Shown one piece after another: positions 35,027-42,181 of a DNA stretch of 64,000 nt; within the stretch, counting starts at the first letter, position 1; each line of letters begins with the position of its first letter. This stretch comes from Gaiellasilicea sp963749515 (lineage in GTDB: Bacteria; Actinomycetota; Thermoleophilia; Gaiellales; Gaiellaceae), in assembly GCA_963749515.1 (NCBI GenBank), contig CAVVMR010000010.1, positions 620,001 to 684,000 of the forward strand, written 5' to 3'. Under the pieces are notes generated by a model, which saw only the letters and a program-made list of their open reading frames with translations, was not told the DNA's origin and made no database searches. Position numbers and translations under genes: made by a program.

Positions 35027-35167
35027 GTGAGGGTTCACGTTGCGTTTACACCCGATGAAACAGCTGCCGCCCCGACCGGGATCGTGCGCGTCCTCTGCGA
35101 CGCCGCGATCGAGCAAGCGCAGGCGCTGCGCGCAGAGATCCCGGACAGCGTCGTCGGCGGGGCATAG
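35027..35167 (+). pseudogene. comB: remnant of 2-phosphosulfolactate phosphatase (ComB-like)
   Basis: A 46-residue reading frame starting RVHVAFTPDE, the N-terminal strand of ComB-family phosphatases. It passes from PTGIV directly to RVLCDAAIEQAQALRAEI and stops at DSVVGG, where the family continues into a conserved GGERGG loop. The roughly 20-residue VIDVLRATST-type segment is missing in frame, and about 160 C-terminal residues are gone. It keeps a TAGCCT promoter box. I read it as a decayed gene; recognition is from memory of the family pattern, so confidence is moderate. Confidence 0.5.
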
Positions 35168-35174
35168 CGCTGGT

Positions 35175-36719
35175 CTAGGCGGCGGCGGGCAGCAGCACGC
35201 GGAACGTCGAGCCCTGCTCGAGCGCGCTCTCGATCTCGATCTTTCCACCGCTCTGGCTGACGAAGCCGTACGCCGTCGCGAGGCCCAGGCCTGTGCCCTT
35301 CCCGGTGGCCTTCGTCGTGAAGAACGGCTCGAAGACCCGGCTGCGAACCTCGTCACCCATCCCCGAGCCGGTGTCGGTGACCTCGACGCAGACAAACGGC
35401 TCGCTCTCGCGCTCGACATCGCTCGTCGTGATCGTCAGGCGACCCCCGGCCGGCATTGCATCGCGGCCGTTCAGCGCGATGTTCAGCACGACCTGGGCGA
35501 GCTGGTCGGGATCGGTCTCCACCGGGGCGAGCGACTCGGCGAAGGAGGTCGTCAACTCGACCTCGGCTCCCAGTGTCCGCGCGAGCATGGACTCGAGCCC
35601 GCGCACGACGTCGTTCACGTCGAGCCGCTGTGGGAGCAGCACTTGCTTGCGGCTGAACGCGAGCAGCTGCCGCGTCAAAGCCGCGGCATGGGCGGCGGCC
35701 TTCCGGATCTGTTCGACGTCCTCGGACCGCTGGTCGCCGTCGTCGAACGAGTGCGCGAGCAGCTCCGCGTAGCCCGTGATTGCCGTCAGCATGTTGTTGA
35801 AGTCGTGGGCGATGCCGCCGGCCAGCTGACCCACCGCCTCCATCTTCTGTGACTGCCGCAGCTGCTCCTCGAGCCCTTTTTGCTCGGTGATGTCGAGGAG
35901 GAAGCCCTGGTGGCAGATCGTCTTGCCGGTTTCGTCGCGTACCGGAATCGTCTGGTCGAGCACCCAGACAACGCGGCCGTCCCGGGCCATGAACCGGAAC
36001 TCAGTCCGTGTGGGAATGCTGAGCTCCCGGGCCTCGCGGGCGAGCGCGCGCACCCGGTCTCGATCGTCGGGGTGGATGCCGTCTCGCGCGAGCGTCGGCT
36101 GTGCCGCCCACTCCTCCGGCGTGTAGCCGAGCAGTGACTCGACCTGCGGGCTCATGTAGATCGTGGTGAACGGCGCCTCGACCTCGTTCATGTAGGTGAC
36201 GAGCGGAATGTTCTCGATCAGCGACCGGTAGCGCATCTCGGCCGCCGCCTTCTGCTCCTCGGCCTCGACGATCGCGGTCAGGTCCCTGAGCGTGCCGGTG
36301 AAGAAGGTTCGCCCGCCGCGCTCGAGCTTCGTGATCGTGAGCTCGGCGATGAATGTCGAGCCGTCCTTCCGCAGCGCCGGCAGCCTGAGCCGCTGACCCA
36401 TGATCCGGCTCTCGCCGGTTGCGACGGCGCGCGCGAGCCCTTCCTCGTGTCGGTGGCGAAGCTCCTCGGGAACGATCAGGTTTCCGAGCGCACGCCCGAC
36501 CGCCTCCTTGCGGGTCCAGCCGAACGTGTGCACGGCGGCGGGATTCCACTCGCGGACGATCCCCTCTTGATCCATGACGATGATGCAGTCGAGCGAGGAG
36601 CCGAGCACGGCTTCCCGCTCGGCCTCGGCCTCGCACACCCGCTCGAGCGCGCTGTTCAGCTCGAGTGTCAGGCGCTCGAGCTCGCCTTGGTGCGCTGCTG
36701 CGTCGAGGGAAGAGAGCAC
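35175..36719 (-). CDS. PAS-domain sensor histidine kinase
   Basis: A 514-residue cytoplasmic kinase with no transmembrane helix. After a short coiled coil come PAS 1 (about 40-160; SLDCIIVMDQEGIVREWNPA), PAS 2 with PAC motif (about 165-290; SPQVESLLGYTPEEW), a HisKA domain with phospho-acceptor GIAHDFNNMLTAITGY, and an HATPase domain (NIALNGRDAMPAGG, DTGSGM, FEPFFTTKATGKGTGLGLA). It has no receiver domain and no response regulator is adjacent. GTG 36719 is the first possible start after an in-frame stop. It is divergent from imuB, so the LexA boxes could also affect it. Confidence 0.9.
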   Translation of the reverse strand: MLSSLDAAAHQGELERLTLELNSALERVCEAEAEREAVLGSSLDCIIVMDQEGIVREWNPAAVHTFGWTRKEAVGRALGNLIVPEELRHRHEEGLARAVATGESRIMGQRLRLPALRKDGSTFIAELTITKLERGGRTFFTGTLRDLTAIVEAEEQKAAAEMRYRSLIENIPLVTYMNEVEAPFTTIYMSPQVESLLGYTPEEWAAQPTLARDGIHPDDRDRVRALAREARELSIPTRTEFRFMARDGRVVWVLDQTIPVRDETGKTICHQGFLLDITEQKGLEEQLRQSQKMEAVGQLAGGIAHDFNNMLTAITGYAELLAHSFDDGDQRSEDVEQIRKAAAHAAALTRQLLAFSRKQVLLPQRLDVNDVVRGLESMLARTLGAEVELTTSFAESLAPVETDPDQLAQVVLNIALNGRDAMPAGGRLTITTSDVERESEPFVCVEVTDTGSGMGDEVRSRVFEPFFTTKATGKGTGLGLATAYGFVSQSGGKIEIESALEQGSTFRVLLPAAA

Positions 36720-36760
36720 TCGTTCGCAATCGGCATTTCAGACGCGAAATTGAGAAACGT

Positions 36761-36788
36761 TTGACAGGAACACCTGTTCGGGTATAGA
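36761..36788 (+). promoter_or_regulatory. imuB promoter (TTGACA / TATAGA)
   Basis: TTGACA at 36761-36766 and TATAGA at 36783-36788 are separated by 16 bases, the best sigma-70-type promoter in the window. Transcription would begin just before or at the imuB ATG (36801), giving a leaderless mRNA. Two LexA boxes cover the spacer and the -10/start region. Confidence 0.7.
36768..36779. promoter_or_regulatory. LexA (SOS) box 1
   Basis: GAACACCTGTTC matches GAAC-N4-GTTC with a perfect 4-base dyad. It lies in the promoter spacer right after the -35 hexamer of imuB. Confidence 0.7.
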
Positions 36789-36798
36789 ACATACGTTC
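36787..36798. promoter_or_regulatory. LexA (SOS) box 2
   Basis: GAACATACGTTC, with a following C, fits the Gram-positive LexA consensus CGAACRNRYGTTYC at every position but the first. It overlaps the end of the -10 box and the expected transcription start, and ends two bases before the imuB ATG. Its centre is 19 bases from that of box 1. Confidence 0.82.
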
Positions 36799-36800
36799 CC

Positions 36801-37985
36801 ATGATCGCCTGCCTCTTGATCCCCGGTTTCGAGCTTCGCGCCGCGGTGCGTGACAAGCCGAGGCTGGCGCTCGCTCCGGCCGCGCTCGCGCCCGTGCCGG
36901 GAACGGAGCCGCTCGTGGGGCCGGTCACCGCCGCCGCAGAGCTCGCGGGGGTGCAGCCGGGCATGCGGCTGGGCGAGGCGCTCGCGATGTGCCCGCAGCT
37001 CGTCCTCGTCGAACAGGATCCCGCAGCGGTCGAACGTGAGTGGGAGGGGGCGCTGAGGCGGCTCGAAGATTCCGGCTTCGCGGTCGAGCCCGAGGAGCCC
37101 GGTCGCGTCTACTTCGAGACGAAGGGCGTCGAGCGGCTGTACGGAGGCTTGGAGGCGGCGCTCGAGCGGGCGCTCGCCTCTGTCGGAACTGCCTGGGACC
37201 CACGCGCGGGCGCTGCGCAGCGCCGGTTCGCCGCCCTCGCGGCAGCGAGCGTCGCGCGTCCCGGGCAGGCACTTGTCGTCTCGGCCGGGAAGGAGCAGGG
37301 GTTCCTCGCCCCGCTGCCGATGTCGCTCCTGCCGCTCCCGGCCGACCGCTATGCAGAGCTCGAGGGGCTCGGAGTGCGCAGCTTGGGGGAGCTTGCGGCG
37401 CTGCCGGGGGGAGCGGTTGCAGAGCGGCTCGGCCGGGAGGGACGGCAGGCATGGGCGCTCGCGCGCGGCGGGGAGAGTGCTCGCGTCCGGGGTAGGCGGC
37501 CGCCGGCCGAGCTCGTCGAGGCGCTCGAGTTCCCTGAGGCGGTCGGCAACGAGCTGACGCTCCGGCGGGCATTCGGTTCCCTCCTCGACCGGCTGCTCGC
37601 ACGGCCGGAGCGGGCCGGACGGCCGTTCCGCAAGGTCGCTCTCTCCGCCCGTCTCGTCGGAGGCGGCTCCTGGCGGCGCACGGTGACTCTGCGCGATCCG
37701 ACCGCAGACCGGCCGCGCCTGCGCTCCGCGCTCGGCCCGAAGCTGCTCGAGATTCCCGCTCCTGTCCTCGAGCTCCGGCTCGAAGCAGTCGAGCTCTCGG
37801 AGTCGGTCGGCCGTCAGCTCGAGCTCGTCAAGCCCGTGGGCGACGAGCTGAACGCACGCCTGAGCGACGGGTTGCGCCAGGTGCGCGCCAGCACCGGCTC
37901 CGGCTCAGTCGTCGCCGTCGTGGAGGTGGCGCCGTGGTCGCGGATACCGGAAGCACGGGCGCTGTTCGTTCCGCGGGACGAATAA
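36801..37985 (+). CDS. imuB: ImuB-type Y-family polymerase homologue
   Basis: A 394-residue protein of the mutasome that adapts the error-prone polymerase DnaE2 to the beta clamp. It keeps the Y-family layout (palm/fingers 1-200, little finger to about 380) but lacks the catalytic acids: the DxDxFFA position reads LLIPGFELRAAV and the SIDE position reads VYFETKGVERLYGG. That loss is characteristic of ImuB as opposed to DinB. SOS control is indicated by two LexA boxes. imuA, normally upstream, is absent; the upstream gene is a divergent kinase. dnaE2 follows 1 kb downstream. Confidence 0.9.
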   Translation: MIACLLIPGFELRAAVRDKPRLALAPAALAPVPGTEPLVGPVTAAAELAGVQPGMRLGEALAMCPQLVLVEQDPAAVEREWEGALRRLEDSGFAVEPEEPGRVYFETKGVERLYGGLEAALERALASVGTAWDPRAGAAQRRFAALAAASVARPGQALVVSAGKEQGFLAPLPMSLLPLPADRYAELEGLGVRSLGELAALPGGAVAERLGREGRQAWALARGGESARVRGRRPPAELVEALEFPEAVGNELTLRRAFGSLLDRLLARPERAGRPFRKVALSARLVGGGSWRRTVTLRDPTADRPRLRSALGPKLLEIPAPVLELRLEAVELSESVGRQLELVKPVGDELNARLSDGLRQVRASTGSGSVVAVVEVAPWSRIPEARALFVPRDE

Positions 37986-38209
37986 ACGCGCCTCGGCCCG
38001 CGTTGGTCGAGGCCAGCCCTGTGGGCGTGCCGGTGCGGGTGAACCGGGAGGGAGTCGCGGTCATCCGGGAGGAGTGGCGCGTCGTCGACCGCTGGTGGAC
38101 CGAGGACCCGCTCGACCGCCGCTATTTCGACGTCGTGCTCGAATCGGGCCAGAACGCGTGCGTCTTCCGCGACGAGGAAGCCGGCTGCTGGTTTTCACAA
38201 CGCGCATGA
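37934..38209 (+). CDS. DUF6504-type small protein of the imuB-dnaE2 locus
   Basis: A 91-residue protein whose core PVRVNREGVAVIREEWRVV, DRWWTEDPLDRRYFDVVL and CVFRDEEAGCWFSQRA matches the small protein found next to or fused to ImuB in actinobacteria (DUF6504, from memory). The conserved part begins near residue 32, so the GTG at 37934 (52-base overlap with imuB) may be too early; the TTG at 38002 is an alternative. The function is unknown; the context implies DNA-damage mutagenesis. The 154-bp repeat starts directly at its stop. Confidence 0.72.
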   Translation: MVADTGSTGAVRSAGRINAPRPALVEASPVGVPVRVNREGVAVIREEWRVVDRWWTEDPLDRRYFDVVLESGQNACVFRDEEAGCWFSQRA

Positions 38210-38363
38210 GGCCTCGCGTTCCTGGCGCGTCGCTCGCGGTGCGTAGGCCGGTGGAACAGTGCGGAGGTACGGGCCGCCGGCTGGAGCGCCGCGAGCGACG
38301 CGAGGCGGCGCCGGAGGCCGGCTCCGCCGGCCGGGAGGCGCTGCCGGCCAGGGACGCGAGGCC
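38210..38363 (+). repeat. 154-bp structured repeat, copy 1
   Basis: Same length as, and about 90% identical to, the reverse complement of 53845-53998. Stems: P1 38210-38225 with 38348-38363 (16 bp); P2 38226-38239 with 38289-38302 (14 bp, perfect); P3 38246-38252 with 38269-38275; P4 38305-38312 with 38337-38344, topped by 38316-38322 with 38326-38332 and a 3-base loop. The outer six pairs of P1 differ from copy 2 yet still pair. It begins one base after the DUF6504 stop; 22 unassigned bases follow before the cupin gene. Confidence 0.85.
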
Positions 38364-38385
38364 AGCGGGCTTGATGGTCGCGAGC

Positions 38386-38976
38386 CTACGCGCGGATCTC
38401 GAGGAACCGACCGTCCTCGAGCGCGAAGAGGCACGTGAGCCGATTCGAGGCCGGCCCCGGTGCATCCCGCACTTCGATCCGGATCTCTTCCCGGTCGACG
38501 AGCAGCGGGCCTTCCTCGTCCGGCACGATCAACCCGTCCGAGATCGGCCGGCCGCCGTCCGCAGGGGGATCCTCGGAGTCGAAGCCGGGCGTCACGCCGC
38601 GAAGGTAGTCGGCGAAGCCGCCGCTGGGAGTGTGGAAGTTGAGGTAGCGCAGCTCCTCCGTCGGGCTCGCGTTCCGGAACGCGTGGACGACGAACGGCGG
38701 CGCGACCACGAGCGATCCCACCGGGACGGCTGTCTCCTGCCGGTCGGCGCCGAGGCCGATCGTCAGCTCGCCGGCGAGCACGTAGAAGAGGTCGGTGTGG
38801 TGCCGGTGGATGTGAGGATTCGCCCCGTCGCGTCCGGGGCCGAATCTCGTCCACGTGGCACACAGCACGTCGCGGTCGCAGAGGATCTCGACCCGCCGGT
38901 CTTGCGAGCCGTCGATCACCTCTCCTTCGCCGGGCGTTAGGAGAATCGGTTGTCCTACGTCGAGCTCCACGCACAC
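38386..38976 (-). CDS. cupin domain protein
   Basis: A 196-residue single-cupin protein. The first metal motif is PHIHRHHTDLFYVLAGEL and the second falls in VVAPPFVVHAFRNA; His/Glu spacing fits a mononuclear metal site. Substrate and reaction are unknown. The frame opens at GTG 38976, which would overlap the opposite-strand dnaE2 start by 27 bases; GTG 38970 is an alternative. Its position between the imuB genes and dnaE2, in opposite orientation, separates a pair that is often contiguous. Confidence 0.82.
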   Translation of the reverse strand: MCVELDVGQPILLTPGEGEVIDGSQDRRVEILCDRDVLCATWTRFGPGRDGANPHIHRHHTDLFYVLAGELTIGLGADRQETAVPVGSLVVAPPFVVHAFRNASPTEELRYLNFHTPSGGFADYLRGVTPGFDSEDPPADGGRPISDGLIVPDEEGPLLVDREEIRIEVRDAPGPASNRLTCLFALEDGRFLEIRA

Positions 38977-41900
38977 TCAGCTTATTCATTCCTCGACGGT
39001 GCGTCGCACCCTGAGGATCTCGCACTACGGGCGGCGGAGCTTGGCTACGAGGCGCTCGCGCTCACCGACCACGAGGGAATCTACGGCTCGCTCGAGCTCG
39101 CCCAGGCGGCGAAGCTCGTCGGCGTCAGGCCGATCACCGGAGCTGAAGTAACGCTCGTCGGAGGGTCGCACGTGACGCTGCTCGTCGAGTCCTCACAGGG
39201 CTATTCGAACCTCTGCCGACTGCTGACCGCGGCCCATGCGCTGACCCGGCCGAAAGAGGGCGAGCTGCTGCCACCAGCGCTCGACCCAAACCTGCTGGCG
39301 GAGCTGAACGAAGGGCTCGTGTGCCTCTCGGGCTGCGCGCGGCAAGGCCTCGGCGTGCGCGACCCGAACGCGGCCGCCGAGCTTGCGCAGGCCTTCGGGC
39401 CGGAGCGCTTCTACGTCGAGCTGCAGCGCCCGTTCGAGCGCGGCGACGCCCGCCGGAACGCGCGGTTGCGCGACCTCGCAGCACATGCAGGAGTGCGGAC
39501 CGTCGTCACCGGCAACGTCCATGCGCACTCGCTCCGCCGCACAGCGCTCCAGGACGTGCTGGTCGCAATCCGCCACAACACCTCGCTCGAGTCGTGCGAG
39601 GTCGAGCGGCGCGGCAACCGGGAGAGCGTGATGCGAGCGCCGGCGGAGATGCTCGAGCTCTTCCCGGACGATCGCGACGCGGTCCTGCGCACCGCGGAGG
39701 TGGCGGCGCGGCTCGAGTTCGACCTGACGGAGGAGCTCGGCTACCGCTATCCCGACTTCTCAGACGGCGTCGAGCCGGCGATCCGGCAGCTCGCGCGGGT
39801 CTGCGAGGACGCGTTCGCGGAGCGTTACCCGCCAAGTAACAGGCTGTTGCTCACTCAGGCTCGGGCACGACTGGAGAGCGAGCTCAGGCTGATCGACGAG
39901 CTCGGCCTCGCCGGCTTCTTCCTGCTCCACTGGGAGGTGCTGGAGCTCGCGCGGGAGATCGCGTGCGGGATCCGGGGGCCCGGGTCGCCGCGCCGCTTCC
40001 TGCCGCCCGGGAGGGGTCGCGGCTCATCCGTCGGCTCGATCGTCTGCTACCTGACCGGGCTCTCGCACGTCGATCCGGTTGCGCAGAACCTCTCGCTCGG
40101 GCGGTTCCTCAACCACGAGCTCGCCTCGGTGCCGGACATCGACCTCGACTTCCCGCGCGACATCCGCGAGCAGCTGATCATCGGCGTCACCGAGCGCTAC
40201 GGCCGCGAGCACGCCTCGCTCGTCGCGAGCTTCTCCACCTACCGCGCCCGCGGCGCGATCAGGGACGTCGGCAAGGCGCTGGGCCTCCCGTTCGCCGAGC
40301 TGGAGCGGATCGCGCGGGTCTCCGACGGCTGGAACGCGAAGAAGGTCGCTGCGGAGCTCGCGCTGCTGCCCCAGGCCGAGCAGCGGCTGCTCTCGCCGCG
40401 CTGGCGCGCCTTCGCCGAGCTGACACACGAGATCGCCGGACTGCCGCGCCACATCTCGCAGCACCCGGGCGGGATGGTGATCTCCTCGAGGCCGTTGATC
40501 GAGCTCGTACCCGTGCAGCCGGCGGCGATGGCCGGCCGCCAGCTCTGCCAATGGGACAAGGACTCGTGTGCCGACGCCGGCTTCCTCAAGATCGACCTGC
40601 TCGGCCTGGGGATGCTCTCCGCGGTCGAGGACTGCGTGGAGCAGATCGCGGAGAGCTACGGCGAGCCGATCGACCTCTCGCGGATCCCGCTCGACGACAG
40701 AGACGTCTTCGCGGAGATCCAGCGCGCCGACACGATCGGCGACTTCCAGATCGAGAGCCGCGCCCAGATGCAGAGCCTGTTGCGGACGAAGCCCGCGAAT
40801 CTCGACGATCTCACGGTGCAGGTGGCTCTCGTCCGGCCGGGGCCGATCCAGGGCAAGGCGGTGCACCCGTACATCGACGCCCGAGAGCGGCTCCGCGTCG
40901 ATCCCACCTACGTGCCACCCGTCGACCACGAGCTGCTGCGCGAGCCGCTCCGCGACACACACGGTGTCGTCGTCTTCCAGGACCAGGTGCTCGAGGTGGC
41001 GATGGCTCTCGCGGGCTTCACGATCGGCGAGGCTGAAGGGCTGCGGCGGGCGATGAGCCGGAAGCGGAGCGAGGAGGCGATCGAGGCCTTCCGCCAGCGC
41101 TTCATCGAAGGCGCCGCGCGGAACGGAGTCGCTGCGGAAGCCGCGGACCTCGTCTACGACAAGCTGGCGGCGTTCTCCGGCTTCGGCTTCCCGAAGTCGC
41201 ATGCGGCCGCGTTCGGACTGCTCGGCTACCAGTCCGCCTGGCTGCGTCACCACTACCCGGCCGAGTTCCTCTGCTCGCTCCTGAACGCCCAGCCGATGGG
41301 CTTCTACCCACCTTCGAGCCTCGTCCGGGACGCGCAACGGCGCGGGGTGGAGGTGCGGCCACCGGATGTCAATCTGAGCGGTGTCGAGTGCAATCTCGAC
41401 GAGGGTGCAGTGCGGCTGGGGCTCTCCTACGTGAAGTCCGTGGGAAGCGACGATGCAGAGGCGCTCGTTGCCGAACGCGACGCAAACGGCGCGTACCTGG
41501 GCGTCGCGGATCTCTCGCGCCGGGTGCCCCTCGATGCCCGTGAGCTGGAAGCGCTCCTCCGCAGCGGCGCCTGCGACTGCTGGGGGAAGCGACGCGACCT
41601 GCTCTGGGAGCTCGGTCTCGTTGTCCGCCCGAAGACGGTTCAGCGCGAGAACAAGCAGCTGACCCTCGAGCTCGACCCGACCGCGGCCACTCCGGGCCTG
41701 CGCGATCTGAACGCGTGGGAGCGGATGCTCGCCGACTACTCGATGACGAGCGTCTCGATCGACATGCACCCGCTGACGCTGCTGCGGCCGCACCTGCCGG
41801 CAGGGGTGCTGCCGAGCGACGAGCTGAACGAGGCACCGCACCGGAGCCGGGTCGCGTTCGCCGGGATGGCGGTGGCTCGGCAGCGACCGGCAACCGCGAG

Positions 41901-42156
41901 CGGAATCGTCTTCATGCTGCTCGAGGACGAGCTCGGGCAGGTGAACCTGATCGTCTCGCCGGAGATCTACGAGCGGAATCGCGCGATCGTCAGAGGCGAG
42001 CCGCTGCTGCTCGTCCGCGGCCGCTTCGAGCGGATCAAGGAGAACCGGAACATCATCGTCGACACGCTCGAGAGCCTCGGCCCGCTCGCCCGCAGGCTCG
42101 CGAGCAGCGATGTGGGCGCCGCGCTGCCCGCGGCCCACCACTTCGGGCATAGGTAA
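38950..42156 (+). CDS. dnaE2: error-prone DNA polymerase III alpha subunit DnaE2
   Basis: A 1068-residue C-family polymerase for damage-induced mutagenesis. The N-terminal PHP domain reads YVELHAHSAYSFLDGAS with TDHEGIYG. The palm has GRGSSVGSIVCYLTGLSH and the catalytic PDIDLDFPRDIRE. HISQHPGGMVIS and the finger/OB region (GIVFMLLEDELGQVNLIV) are typical of DnaE2. AGGAG seven bases before the TTG at 38950 fixes the start. It works with ImuB; no LexA box of its own is apparent within the overlapping cupin sequence, so SOS induction must come by read-through or another site. Confidence 0.95.
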   Translation: MSYVELHAHSAYSFLDGASHPEDLALRAAELGYEALALTDHEGIYGSLELAQAAKLVGVRPITGAEVTLVGGSHVTLLVESSQGYSNLCRLLTAAHALTRPKEGELLPPALDPNLLAELNEGLVCLSGCARQGLGVRDPNAAAELAQAFGPERFYVELQRPFERGDARRNARLRDLAAHAGVRTVVTGNVHAHSLRRTALQDVLVAIRHNTSLESCEVERRGNRESVMRAPAEMLELFPDDRDAVLRTAEVAARLEFDLTEELGYRYPDFSDGVEPAIRQLARVCEDAFAERYPPSNRLLLTQARARLESELRLIDELGLAGFFLLHWEVLELAREIACGIRGPGSPRRFLPPGRGRGSSVGSIVCYLTGLSHVDPVAQNLSLGRFLNHELASVPDIDLDFPRDIREQLIIGVTERYGREHASLVASFSTYRARGAIRDVGKALGLPFAELERIARVSDGWNAKKVAAELALLPQAEQRLLSPRWRAFAELTHEIAGLPRHISQHPGGMVISSRPLIELVPVQPAAMAGRQLCQWDKDSCADAGFLKIDLLGLGMLSAVEDCVEQIAESYGEPIDLSRIPLDDRDVFAEIQRADTIGDFQIESRAQMQSLLRTKPANLDDLTVQVALVRPGPIQGKAVHPYIDARERLRVDPTYVPPVDHELLREPLRDTHGVVVFQDQVLEVAMALAGFTIGEAEGLRRAMSRKRSEEAIEAFRQRFIEGAARNGVAAEAADLVYDKLAAFSGFGFPKSHAAAFGLLGYQSAWLRHHYPAEFLCSLLNAQPMGFYPPSSLVRDAQRRGVEVRPPDVNLSGVECNLDEGAVRLGLSYVKSVGSDDAEALVAERDANGAYLGVADLSRRVPLDARELEALLRSGACDCWGKRRDLLWELGLVVRPKTVQRENKQLTLELDPTAATPGLRDLNAWERMLADYSMTSVSIDMHPLTLLRPHLPAGVLPSDELNEAPHRSRVAFAGMAVARQRPATASGIVFMLLEDELGQVNLIVSPEIYERNRAIVRGEPLLLVRGRFERIKENRNIIVDTLESLGPLARRLASSDVGAALPAAHHFGHR

Positions 42157-42181
42157 TCGCCCCACCGGGAACGCACGGTTC

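Noticed and set aside
36764..36773. ACAGGAACAC shared between the imuB promoter and the palindrome at 2502-2511
   Set aside because: In imuB it is explained by the -35 hexamer and the first LexA half-site; the palindrome lacks the GAAC-N4-GTTC spacing. Ten bases in common is weak evidence of a link.
37934..38209. Possible frameshift joining imuB and the DUF6504 protein into one gene
   Set aside because: imuB ends normally after the little-finger region and the small protein has its own start codons; separate overlapping genes are the simpler explanation.
38210..38363. Interpretation of the 154-bp repeat as coding (Arg/Ala-rich frames run through both copies)
   Set aside because: Frames are open only because of high GC; the differences between copies follow base pairing, not codon positions.
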